Shown in pieces: positions 1 to 5,836 of a stretch of 6,064 nucleotides of DNA. Under the pieces are notes generated by a model. The model worked only from the letters and a program-made list of their open reading frames with translations, made no database searches and was not told the origin of the DNA. How positions within the stretch are numbered: position 1 is the stretch's first letter; each line of letters begins with the position of its first letter. A program made the position numbers and the translations under genes. Where the stretch lies: the NCBI GenBank assembly GCA_031288955.1, contig JAITQJ010000305.1, positions 1-6,064 of the forward strand, read 5' to 3'. This DNA is from Planctomycetaceae bacterium. Lineage in GTDB: Bacteria; Planctomycetota; Planctomycetia; Pirellulales; Thermoguttaceae.

Positions 1-359
1 CGCTTAAACTTTCCCACAAACCCCGCAATATTCTCTACTTCGGCGGCAGAGAGTTCTGCGTCTTCTGTTTCTGTTTCTTCGCTCTGCGGCTTTTTCCTGT
101 CGAATTTCGGTAAAAAATCACCTATCGTGAACGCTTCACCGTCATTCCGCTCGCCTCCGGCGGACAGCGTAATGCAGTGCATCAGCATTGCAAAATTCAG
201 GTCAAAACGCTCGTGTCCGCCCGGACCGTGAATGTAAAAAAAATAACGCCACGATGCCGCTTCCCTCGCCGACATTCTGCTCTGCAATTCGGCGACCGTA
301 CAGCCGCCGATAGACAGAGCGAGTTTGTGCCAGAAAAGGAAATCGGCATCACCGGTCAG
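1..359 (-). CDS. Phage tail assembly chaperone, gpT-like domain (partial)
   Basis: About 119 codons are open from the CTG at 359-357 to the left edge without a stop, so the C-terminus is missing. The protein resembles the T part of lambda-type gpGT, the chaperone that loads the tape-measure protein during siphophage tail assembly. Visible matches to the family pattern are a hydrophobic start (FLFWHKLALSIGG), the core VAELQSRMSAREAASWRYFF, then a segment ending FTIGDFLPKFDR, close to the usual 'MSSREF.EW..YY ... F...DF.P.FDR' layout. The tail is Glu-rich and ends GFVGKFK at the edge. There is no good start codon of its own. The frame is entered by -1 slippage from the gpG-like frame that stops at 356. 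It is probably a prophage remnant or the edge of a prophage, with its upstream partner cut by an IS fragment. The family call rests on motif recall and not on a search. Confidence 0.72.
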   Translation of the reverse strand, partial: MTGDADFLFWHKLALSIGGCTVAELQSRMSAREAASWRYFFYIHGPGGHERFDLNFAMLMHCITLSAGGERNDGEAFTIGDFLPKFDRKKPQSEETETEDAELSAAEVENIAGFVGKFK

Positions 360-410
360 TTTTTTAACAGTTCCTCTTCGTCCTCTTCGCTGTATCCGTT
401 GAGTTGCGTT
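356..410 (-). pseudogene. C-terminal remnant of gpG-like tail chaperone
   Basis: In the zero frame the minus strand reads ATQLNGYSEEDEEELLKN and then TGA (358-356). The acidic tail directly before a slippery heptamer is what a gpG-type tail protein looks like at its C-terminus. Only about 18 codons remain. Upstream the DNA matches the IS1595-like element instead, and this frame closes at a TGA at 451-449, so the gpG start and most of its roughly 100-150 residues are lost. Expression from this locus as it stands is doubtful. The gpG identity is inferred mainly from its position before the gpT-like frame. Confidence 0.5.
359..365 (-). promoter_or_regulatory. Slippery heptamer for -1 ribosomal frameshifting (G to GT)
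   Basis: On the minus strand the zero frame reads TTA AAA AAC TGA, giving the canonical X XXY YYZ heptamer A AAA AAC with the stop codon immediately after it. Slipping back by one base leads straight to CTG ACC GGT, the gpT-like frame. Both tRNAs can re-pair fully at the first two positions. This geometry is the conserved one in tailed-phage tail assembly genes, where a minority of ribosomes make the G-T fusion. I did not model a downstream stimulatory structure. Confidence 0.7.
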
Positions 411-537
411 GCGAATATCCTTGTAATAGGAGTTGATGGTGCTGCCGTTCACGCCAACCAATCCCGGCGCAGATACCGCTGTAATGTCCCCGCAATATCT
501 GCGGCTGCTTTTAATGACTTAACCAGTGATAACGCAT
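411..537 (-). pseudogene. Transposase N-terminus, degenerate (IS1595/IS1016-like)
   Basis: The start codon region gives MRYHWLSH and then a stop (TAA). After a frame change the similarity resumes as CGDITAVSAPGLVGVNGS followed by TINSYYKDIR. This parallels VTAVSASWLVGVSRNPINSYYKEIR of the right-hand copy. The segment is the helix-turn-helix-like N-terminal region of these transposases. A short internal deletion relative to the right copy, the stop and the loss of everything after YYKDIR make it non-functional. The second frame happens to stay open into the gpT-like frame. Confidence 0.7.
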
Positions 538-560
538 AGACTTATAATATATCTACACAC

Positions 561-579
561 GAGATGCTTGTCTAGAGAC
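561..579 (-). repeat. Terminal inverted repeat of left IS copy
   Basis: Read on the minus strand this is GTCTCTAGACAAGCATCTC. It matches GGCTCTAGACAAGCATCTC at 5795-5813 at 18 of 19 positions. The mismatch is at base 2, where intact IS1595-type ends normally have GG. Confidence 0.7.
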
Positions 580-602
580 AAAATGGAAATTGCCGTAAAC
601 GA

Positions 603-632
603 TTGCAAAATGAATAATAAGGAATGTATAAT
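603..632 (+). promoter_or_regulatory. Sigma70-like promoter for the small gene at 669
   Basis: TTGCAA at 603-608 and a perfect TATAAT at 627-632 are separated by 18 bp. The predicted start near 639 leaves a leader of about 30 nt carrying a GGAGG motif (657-661) ahead of the ATG at 669. Because transcription would begin downstream of 624, an upstream ATG there is unlikely to be used. The promoter lies only 24 bp outside the left IS end. Confidence 0.55.
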
Positions 633-668
633 GAGGATACGGTTTTAGAAAGAAACGGAGGTTCCACG

Positions 669-938
669 ATGAGTATTGCCTTTAGTCCTGTAATGCCGAG
701 TACGGCTAATGACTCGCGGGCTAGCGAACGGACTACAGAATCCGCCGAACGGGCAGCCAACGCCCAAGGTGTCGGAGGCGATGACAAAGAAAGTCAAGCC
801 GCTTCCAACGAACGGGATGCAGACGGCAGACAAGCGTGGCAATGGAACCGCCGGCAACCCAAACGGGACGGCGAAACCGAACATAAAGTTCACGATTTAA
901 CCGGCAAAACCGGCGCAACACTTGACCTGGACGGATAA
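669..938 (+). CDS. Small hydrophilic protein of unknown function (89 aa)
   Basis: I do not recognise this protein. The start is chosen because GGAGG at 657-661 sits 7 nt before the ATG and a good promoter lies upstream. The product begins MSIAFSPVMPSTA and is then almost entirely polar (rich in Glu, Arg, Asp, Asn, Ala), with no membrane segment, signal peptide or Cys/His cluster. The middle (SERTTESAERAANA) could form a charged helix, the rest looks disordered, and the end is GKTGATLDLDG. A second open frame (from ATG 709 to the TAA at 898-900) overlaps it and reads as a Pro/Asn/Gly/Lys-rich peptide with repeated NG pairs, but it has no ribosome-binding site. The gene ends 12 bp from the converging miaA stop. 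The translation signals make the start credible, but the protein itself could be orphan or decayed coding sequence. Confidence 0.5.
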   Translation: MSIAFSPVMPSTANDSRASERTTESAERAANAQGVGGDDKESQAASNERDADGRQAWQWNRRQPKRDGETEHKVHDLTGKTGATLDLDG

Positions 939-950
939 TATAACCGTACC

Positions 951-1937
951 TCATACCGCGGCGGATCCATCAAGTTTCTTTTCTTCCTGTATTGCCAATT
1001 CGTCTTCAAGCCCCTCAAATTCCGGCTTGTCCGCCGAAATAAAGCGGCACTCGCTGAGACCGCGGAACCAGGTTTCCTGATGTTTTGCAAAGTGCCGCGT
1101 GTTCAATTTGATTTGTTCGACGGCTTGATACAGCGAACATTTGCCGTCAATGTATTCAAATAATTCTCTGTAACCAAGTGCCTGCCGTGCCGTTTTACCA
1201 ATCGTCACGTGCCGTGCCGACAGCATTTTCGCTTCATCATAAAAGCCGTCGTGCATCATCCGGTCAACGCGTTTTTCAATCCGTTCATAAAGCCGTTCTC
1301 TGGGCATTTGCAGGACGTACACATTGCAAAGTTCCTGCGGCGTTGCCGTCTCAAACTGCTGCTGCAAGGTACTAATCGGCGTGCCGGTTTTCTCATATAC
1401 TTCCAATGCACGGACAATGCGGCGAACATCATTCGGATGCAGTTTATCTGCCGATGCAGGGTCAACACTGCGGAGGATATTATGCAGCACTTCAGGCGGT
1501 TTTCCCTGCACTTTTTTTAACAGAGCCGACCTGAAATCATTATCGGCAGACGGTCCTTGAAAGATACCGCGCAGCATTGCTTTGAGGTACAAGGGCGAAC
1601 CTCCGGTGAAGAGAACGTTTTTATCCCGCAGTTGTATTTCGGCAATGCAGTCGCAGGCTTCGTTAACGTACCGGGCAAGCGAATACTCTTCACTGGGGTC
1701 AGCAACGTCGATAAGATAATGCGGTATTCCGTCGCGGGCTTCGAGAGGAATTTTGGCGGTGCCGATGTCCATATCCCGATAAACCGCCATAGAGTCGAGC
1801 GAGATAATCTCGGCATTGATTTTTTTTGCCAAATTAAGAGCGATGCGCGATTTTCCAATGCCTGTCGCTCCGGTCAGATACCAGCACGAAAGCGTTAACT
1901 GCCGAAATCTCTGTATTTCATCGCTCAAGTCGTTCAT
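951..1937 (-). CDS. miaA: tRNA dimethylallyltransferase (MiaA)
   Basis: Cytosolic enzyme that transfers the dimethylallyl group of DMAPP to N6 of A37 in tRNAs reading UNN codons, the first step toward ms2i6A. At 328 aa it is near the family length. Numbering from ATG 1937, the P-loop is GATGIGKS (23-30; GPTASGKT in most relatives). Then come ISLDSMAVYRDMDIGTAK (Asp48 in the catalytic DS..VY region), PHYLIDVADPSEEYS, the GGSPLYLKAMLRG motif, ARQALGYRELF, and TRHFAKHQETWFRG near the C-terminus, all in family order. The GGSPLYLKAMLRG variant is of the type I associate with Planctomycetota. An in-frame TTG one codon upstream (1940) is a less likely start. No Shine-Dalgarno is seen. A promoter candidate lies just upstream, and the gene converges with the 89-aa gene. 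Confidence 0.95.
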   Translation of the reverse strand: MNDLSDEIQRFRQLTLSCWYLTGATGIGKSRIALNLAKKINAEIISLDSMAVYRDMDIGTAKIPLEARDGIPHYLIDVADPSEEYSLARYVNEACDCIAEIQLRDKNVLFTGGSPLYLKAMLRGIFQGPSADNDFRSALLKKVQGKPPEVLHNILRSVDPASADKLHPNDVRRIVRALEVYEKTGTPISTLQQQFETATPQELCNVYVLQMPRERLYERIEKRVDRMMHDGFYDEAKMLSARHVTIGKTARQALGYRELFEYIDGKCSLYQAVEQIKLNTRHFAKHQETWFRGLSECRFISADKPEFEGLEDELAIQEEKKLDGSAAV

Positions 1938-1978
1938 CAACGGTATCCCGCAATGTTTTTCTCCAAACGCAAGGCAGT

Positions 1979-2007
1979 ATTTTATCGGAAATAAAAATGT
2001 TTTTCAA
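1979..2007 (-). promoter_or_regulatory. Sigma70-like promoter for miaA
   Basis: On the minus strand, TTGAAA (2007-2002), a 17-bp spacer and TAAAAT (1984-1979) match the consensus well. The predicted start near 1972 gives a leader of about 35 nt before ATG 1937. This argues that miaA is not dependent on read-through from the SIS gene. Confidence 0.6.
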
Positions 2008-2055
2008 GGGGTGCCGTTCTGTGTTCAGACGAATTGCAGAGACCAATATCCGGTT

Positions 2056-2083
2056 ATTATAGACTGTCTTCTTTACCGTCCAA
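2056..2083 (-). promoter_or_regulatory. Possible second upstream promoter for miaA
   Basis: A perfect TATAAT lies at 2061-2056 on the minus strand, 16 bp after a poor -35 (TTGGAC, 2083-2078) that overlaps the last codons of the SIS gene. The -10 is convincing and the -35 weak, so this may be a chance match in AT-rich DNA. Confidence 0.3.
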
Positions 2084-3104
2084 CATACTCGTTACCGATT
2101 TTTCTCGCCCGCAAAGGTTTATCGATATTGATGTTACAAGCAACACCGATTTGGACAAGAAAATTCCAGCCCGCTAACAGTTGTAGAATCGTGTCATATC
2201 CCGACACCTTCGGAATTACAATCGTCGGGAATATCGTCGATTCCGATGCCACGGCAAGCACCGGTATTTTCAGTGCGTCAACATACCGTTCTTTTATCCG
2301 CTGCCATTCCGTTTCAAACGGTTCAATAAGCACTAGAACATCATTCGTGCCAATCATCTCTTCGACACCGTGGAGCAAATACGTTCCTTCAAAATAACTG
2401 CTCCGCTTGCGTGTGATTTCAATCGTTTTCAGCGACAATTCTTCGGCAACACCGTCGTTTCGTCCGGCAAAATAAATCTGTCCGGCATTAGCAAATTGCT
2501 TAATAAGGTCAGCACCGTATTCGGCATCCAAAACCTGTTTCGCCGCTTCACCGGCTTGTTTCGCCGAAGTTGGAAACCGGCACGCCGTTAATTGCGCCAG
2601 GATACTGCGATAGACCAGTGCTTGTTCGACAACGCTTTTCGTTGCCGCGACCGCCTTTTCTTTTCCGCACGATAACACGATACCGCTGGTTGCGTATTCC
2701 AGAAGTTTGGCTTCGGGATTAGCAGTCACGGCAAAACGGTACGGATGTTTTTCATCTTTCAATTTGAGCAGCAATGGTACGGCTTCGGCAGTTTGTCCGC
2801 TGTTAGATGCAACGGCAACCGCCCAAGCGGACAGGTCGTATTCCATCGCCTGCCGGGAACCTTCTGTTGCTGCTGTAATGTTTGCTGCGGCATTTTTTGG
2901 AGCGCGGCGGAGTTCAGCAATAAAACTTTTCGCCGGAAAAATGCGGCTTGAACCTTCGCCCGTCAGGAAAATTTTGCCGGTCTTTTTAACCGCTTCAGCA
3001 ATTTCTTTTGCTGTGCCGAAATCATAACCGGCAATAATATCCGGCGTTTCGAGCATCTCCCGAACAAGCGCAAACGAATTATAACGCGTATCAGTCAGAT
3101 TCAT
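2073..3104 (-). CDS. Double SIS-domain sugar-phosphate isomerase/deaminase-like protein
   Basis: A 343-aa soluble protein with two SIS (sugar isomerase) folds, resembling the isomerase half of GlmS and stand-alone relatives (AgaS, FrlB and GlmS-like deaminases). It lacks the N-terminal glutaminase domain with its catalytic Cys. SIS1 spans about 35-180, with the phosphosugar loop TGEGSS (48-53), the hallmark SNSGQT (100-105) and EKAVAATKS (149-157, equivalent to the VASTK region of GlmS). SIS2 spans about 195-340, with IYFAGRNDGVAEELSLKTIE, HGVEEMI and the closing DKPLRARKI ... YVGR, as at the GlmS C-terminus. The likely reaction is isomerisation or deamination of an amino-sugar or ketosamine 6-phosphate, but the substrate cannot be read from sequence. 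It starts at ATG 3104 without a Shine-Dalgarno and is divergent from the STAND gene. No sugar transporter or kinase lies alongside. Confidence 0.85.
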   Translation of the reverse strand: MNLTDTRYNSFALVREMLETPDIIAGYDFGTAKEIAEAVKKTGKIFLTGEGSSRIFPAKSFIAELRRAPKNAAANITAATEGSRQAMEYDLSAWAVAVASNSGQTAEAVPLLLKLKDEKHPYRFAVTANPEAKLLEYATSGIVLSCGKEKAVAATKSVVEQALVYRSILAQLTACRFPTSAKQAGEAAKQVLDAEYGADLIKQFANAGQIYFAGRNDGVAEELSLKTIEITRKRSSYFEGTYLLHGVEEMIGTNDVLVLIEPFETEWQRIKERYVDALKIPVLAVASESTIFPTIVIPKVSGYDTILQLLAGWNFLVQIGVACNINIDKPLRARKIGNEYVGR

Positions 3105-3143
3105 CGTGTATTTTAGGTTGTGTTTTGTGTTTGCGACTTATCC

Positions 3144-3171
3144 ATTATTCACATTCCAGCCGGAAAAGCAA
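3144..3171 (-). promoter_or_regulatory. Weak promoter candidate for the SIS gene
   Basis: On the minus strand, TTGCTT (3171-3166) and AATAAT (3149-3144) are 16 bp apart and would give a leader of about 34 nt. Both boxes are imperfect. A TAAAAT closer to the ATG would place the start almost at the initiation codon. The real promoter must lie in this 170-bp divergent spacer, but its position is uncertain. Confidence 0.3.
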
Positions 3172-3187
3172 AGGTTCTAGACACGCA

Positions 3188-3216
3188 TTGCAAATTTTCT
3201 GCACTTATGTTAGAAT
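3188..3216 (+). promoter_or_regulatory. Sigma70-like promoter for the STAND-TPR gene
   Basis: TTGCAA (3188-3193), a 17-bp spacer and TAGAAT (3211-3216) preceded by TGT form an extended -10 promoter. The predicted start near 3223 gives a leader of about 52 nt to ATG 3275. It would place transcription start inside the longest possible open frame, supporting the downstream ATG. Confidence 0.6.
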
Positions 3217-3274
3217 ACCGCAACGTGTATGTAAGAATATCATTTTTCCGTTTTCATCGTCTAGTCCATTAACT

Positions 3275-5455
3275 ATGCAGTCTCCAGTCAATACTTTTGT
3301 CGGCAGGAAAGCGGAACTGAAACGTTGGGCAGCACTCCTTGATACACAACATTCAACCGGTCAAGCCGTTGTTGTCGTCGGGAAATACGGTATGGGGAAA
3401 ACACAACTCCTCGACCAAATGCTGCTCCAAGCCGCTGAACATCCGTCGCTGCAATGCGTGTCAATGCGCTACGTCCTCGCTCCCGGTGAGTCCCCCGGTA
3501 TGGTGCTGCGGATGATTCTCGACGATATGTTTCAAGGCGCACGCTACGAAGCCGGTTCGCTTGACCCCGACGGCAAACGCTTTGTTCAATGGACGCAGTT
3601 TTACCGCCGGTACGGTTTTTTTACCCCCCAACACGACCCGCACCTGCATCTGCTCGACCGGCTGCGTTTCGACAATCTAAAGAATTCTTTCGAGCAATTT
3701 GTTAACCGGCTGCAATTGTTTGCCGAACTTTTGCCCGATGACGGCAGATTGCTTTTTGTTATCGACCCCGCACTTGACACACCGGCATCGCGGTTCCATC
3801 TCTGGGCACAGGTTGTGCAGAAATTGCCGCCGAAAGTGTTCTTCCTTTTTGCTCAACGTTATAAAGATACGCTGGCAACAGACAAGGAGTTTCAATCGCT
3901 TGAAAACGTTCATTTTATTCCGCCGCTGGATACACAAGGTATCAGCGATTTGTCGGACAGCGAAACGCAGGAATTAACCGATGCGTACGAACCGGTTCTC
4001 AAAAACAAAATCGCAGACCGGCAGGTATTGCAGGAGGTTTTTCACCGTTACCGCAATCATCCGTATGCCGTTCACGCTGCGCTGAATATGCTGATGACGG
4101 ACAGTTTCACAAAAGCAGATGAACTGCCGCCCGAACCGATGCCCCAATCGGTTTGTCCGCTGCAATGGAAGGCAGTTACGGAACATCCGCTTGCTGCCGA
4201 TGCCGTCCCGCTGCTCTCCAGTTATGCTGTATTAGATGTTCCGGCACTTGACGAAATGGTATGTTGGGTTGCCGACATTTCACAGGAGATGTTTAGCCGA
4301 CTCCTTGCTGACCCGTACATTCGGTCTCTCATTCGCGACGGCAGCGACGGGCGGCAAATTTATCATCATTATTTTTCGTCGTATTTACATACACTTCTTT
4401 ATACGCCGGATGGAAAATTGACGGAACTCGCCGAGAATCAATACCGGCGGGCTTTGACCGGTTATTACGATTTGATGGACAGGTCTGTAAAACCTGACCC
4501 GCAGGTGACGGTACGTCTTGCTGAAACGGCATTGATTGTCGGCGGTCCAGTTCTTTTTGCGGCAACGCTTTGTCAAACGGCAGACGCTTTTATGCGGCTC
4601 GGCTTTTATCAGACGTATGCTTCGCTTATCGACAGAGCTTTGACGCTGATTCAGCCGAACACGATTGAGGCATCGGATTTGTATTTTCAACTGGGACAAC
4701 TTCGGCACCGTCAGCGGGACTATAAATCGGCTGTAAAGTATTATAACGCAGCACTGAATACTGCCAGAGAATTGTCTGAAACCACCCGCGTCGGCAAAGT
4801 GTTAATCGGTTTAGCGAAAGCCGCCTGGGAACAGGTTTTGTACGATGAATCAGAACGGTTTCTTCAGGAAGCGAAAAACAAGTACGAGTCGATTAATGAC
4901 CTGCAAGGTTTAACAGAGGTACTTCTTTTGGCGGGGCAACTGCTTTCCGACCAGGGGCGGTATCAGGAAGCGGAACACGTGTTGAATAAGGCATTGCAAT
5001 CGACGGCGGGAATGAAAAATCACCGGCAGCAAGCCAGGAATATGGCGGAAATTTACGCTGCTTGGGGACGAATGTACGATGCGATGGGACAAATTGAACG
5101 GGCGACGCGGGAGTATCACAAGGCGATTGATTTGACGAAGGATTCGTATGACCGGCGGACGGAGGCGGAGTTGCGGTATTCGGTCAGTTCAGTGTTTGAG
5201 CGTATCGGTAATTTGCGGAAGGCGGAAGAGAATTTGCAGCAGGCTTTATCGATTCATCGGGAGATGAAGTTGATGGAGAACTGGGCGGAGGATTCGGTAT
5301 ATTTAGCGCGGGTGGCGGGATTGCAGGGTCGTCCAGACGTGGCAGAATTGCGGATGCGAGAGGCACTGGATTTATTCCGTCAGTTGGGTAACGATGCCCG
5401 GCTGAAGGAGTTGACGGACGAGAGCGACGATTTTAGCACTGTTGGTGTGGGCTAG
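3275..5455 (+). CDS. STAND-type P-loop NTPase with C-terminal TPR array (726 aa)
   Basis: No characterised homologue is recognised. The start is ATG 3275. Upstream codons to a TTG at 3125 read as non-protein-like Ser/Arg-rich sequence and overlap the promoter. The N-terminus has the ATPase entry box FVGRKAELKRW (8-18), Walker A GKYGMGKT (36-43) and a Walker B-like strand LLFVID (159-164), where the usual second acidic residue is Pro. A sensor-like strand FFLFAQRYKDT follows. Residues about 240-440 are probably the helical and winged-helix region of STAND proteins. From about 465 to 715 there are at least six TPR-like helical pairs (for example YFQLGQLRHRQRDYKSAVKY, and AENLQQALSIHRE), followed by a short acidic tail. 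There is no signal peptide, membrane segment, HTH or nuclease/protease effector domain, so it may be a sensor or scaffold NTPase that acts with partners. A role in signalling or defence is possible but not shown. No Shine-Dalgarno is visible. Codon choice shifts to G-ending codons in the last third. Confidence 0.8.
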   Translation: MQSPVNTFVGRKAELKRWAALLDTQHSTGQAVVVVGKYGMGKTQLLDQMLLQAAEHPSLQCVSMRYVLAPGESPGMVLRMILDDMFQGARYEAGSLDPDGKRFVQWTQFYRRYGFFTPQHDPHLHLLDRLRFDNLKNSFEQFVNRLQLFAELLPDDGRLLFVIDPALDTPASRFHLWAQVVQKLPPKVFFLFAQRYKDTLATDKEFQSLENVHFIPPLDTQGISDLSDSETQELTDAYEPVLKNKIADRQVLQEVFHRYRNHPYAVHAALNMLMTDSFTKADELPPEPMPQSVCPLQWKAVTEHPLAADAVPLLSSYAVLDVPALDEMVCWVADISQEMFSRLLADPYIRSLIRDGSDGRQIYHHYFSSYLHTLLYTPDGKLTELAENQYRRALTGYYDLMDRSVKPDPQVTVRLAETALIVGGPVLFAATLCQTADAFMRLGFYQTYASLIDRALTLIQPNTIEASDLYFQLGQLRHRQRDYKSAVKYYNAALNTARELSETTRVGKVLIGLAKAAWEQVLYDESERFLQEAKNKYESINDLQGLTEVLLLAGQLLSDQGRYQEAEHVLNKALQSTAGMKNHRQQARNMAEIYAAWGRMYDAMGQIERATREYHKAIDLTKDSYDRRTEAELRYSVSSVFERIGNLRKAEENLQQALSIHREMKLMENWAEDSVYLARVAGLQGRPDVAELRMREALDLFRQLGNDARLKELTDESDDFSTVGVG

Positions 5456-5468
5456 GCGAGTTGCCCCC

Positions 5469-5496
5469 TTGAAAAAACCGTCGAATACCGTAGAAT
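5469..5496 (+). promoter_or_regulatory. Promoter for tRNA-Asp
   Basis: TTGAAA (5469-5474), a 16-bp spacer and TAGAAT (5491-5496) put transcription start near 5503, about 9 nt before the tRNA. This short leader suits a stable RNA gene. The promoter begins 13 bp after the STAND gene stop, and no terminator separates the two. Confidence 0.6.
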
Positions 5497-5511
5497 AGTG
5501 GCGAATGTTAT

Positions 5512-5585
<74 letters not shown>

Positions 5586-5587
5586 AT

Positions 5588-5638
5588 GTACAGGGGAGTT
5601 GCCGGAGGTTTCGCCGCCAACTCCACGCTTACCTGTGC
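5588..5638 (+). ncRNA. Structured hairpin between tRNA-Asp and terminator
   Basis: Two nested 7-bp stems are visible by eye: GTACAGG (5588-5594) with CCTGTGC (5632-5638), one G-U pair included, and inside it GGAGTTG (5595-5601) with CAACTCC (5618-5624). A 3-bp CGG/CCG stem caps it, and a 7-nt bulge (ACGCTTA) lies on the 3' side. It starts 2 nt after the tRNA and precedes the terminator. It may be a processing signal, a small RNA or the leader of the following gene. No known RNA family is recognised. Confidence 0.45.
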
Positions 5639-5643
5639 TAACC

Positions 5644-5684
5644 GCCCGTTCTCTGCTTCTTTTTGCGGAGTGCGGGCTTTTTTT
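5644..5684 (+). terminator. Strong rho-independent terminator after tRNA-Asp
   Basis: GCCCG (5644-5648) pairs with CGGGC (5673-5677), and CTCTGC (5651-5656) with GCGGAG (5665-5670, one G-U). These are separated by a 2x2 internal loop and capped by a T-rich 8-nt loop, then followed by seven T residues (5678-5684). It ends the tRNA transcript and lies only 34 nt before the next start codon. Confidence 0.88.
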
Positions 5685-5718
5685 GTTGCGCCTCTTTTTA
5701 TCGAAAAGGAGGTATCTT

Positions 5719-5802
5719 GTGATTGATTTCTCAAAATTTAGCACAACCGAAGAAAAGTTAATTGTTCAGCATTTTGAAGTTGTGAATAAACCTTGGCTCT
5801 AG
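5719..5802 (+). pseudogene. Start of a gene interrupted by the right IS element
   Basis: AAGGAGGT (5706-5713), a perfect Shine-Dalgarno, lies 5 nt before GTG 5719. The frame gives MIDFSKFSTTEEKLIVQHF and then EVVNKPWL before TAG. The last codons and the stop lie inside the terminal repeat of the IS (GGCTCTAG, from 5795), so about 25 native codons remain. The short helical polar segment matches no family I can name. The rest of the gene should lie beyond the IS, to the right of this window. The fresh-looking ribosome-binding site suggests the interruption is fairly recent. Confidence 0.6.
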
Positions 5803-5813
5803 ACAAGCATCTC
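5795..5813 (+). repeat. Terminal inverted repeat of right IS copy
   Basis: GGCTCTAGACAAGCATCTC starts with the GG usual for IS1595-type ends and recurs inverted at 579-561 with one mismatch. The other end lies outside the window, so the 8-bp target duplication typical of the family cannot be tested. Confidence 0.72.
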
Positions 5814-5836
5814 ACGTATAGATATACTATAAGTCT

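Larger units (their letters stand above)
411..579 (-). mobile_element. Truncated IS1595-family element (left copy)
   Basis: The minus strand from 579 inward matches the plus strand from 5795 inward. It has an almost identical 19-bp end, a shared leader (TAGATATA.TATAAGTCTATG), then a diverged transposase start through the shared TCCTATTACAAGGA. Similarity stops near 411, where phage tail sequence begins. About 170 bp therefore remains, consisting of one terminal repeat plus the first ~40 codons, with no other end and no visible target duplication. It is a fossil, older or more decayed than the right copy. Confidence 0.75.

Noticed and set aside
177..539. 120-aa plus-strand open frame
   Set aside because: It is antisense to the phage tail frames and the IS remnant, with Ser runs arising from the complement of GAA/GAG codons. 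No promoter or ribosome-binding site supports it.
624..668. Upstream ATG 624 as start of the small gene
   Set aside because: It overlaps the -10 box of the predicted promoter and has no correctly spaced Shine-Dalgarno, unlike ATG 669.
931..948. Shared terminator between the small gene and miaA (ACGG/CCGT hairpin)
   Set aside because: The stem is only 4 bp with an AT loop and has no T-run on either side, so it is too weak to call.
3125..3274. N-terminal extension of the STAND protein from TTG 3125
   Set aside because: The extra 50 codons look non-coding, cover the best promoter for the gene, and precede a better ATG right before the FVGR ATPase box.
4236..4708. Minus-strand open frames inside the STAND gene
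   Set aside because: They have no start signals and biased compositions typical of antisense shadows of a well-supported protein.
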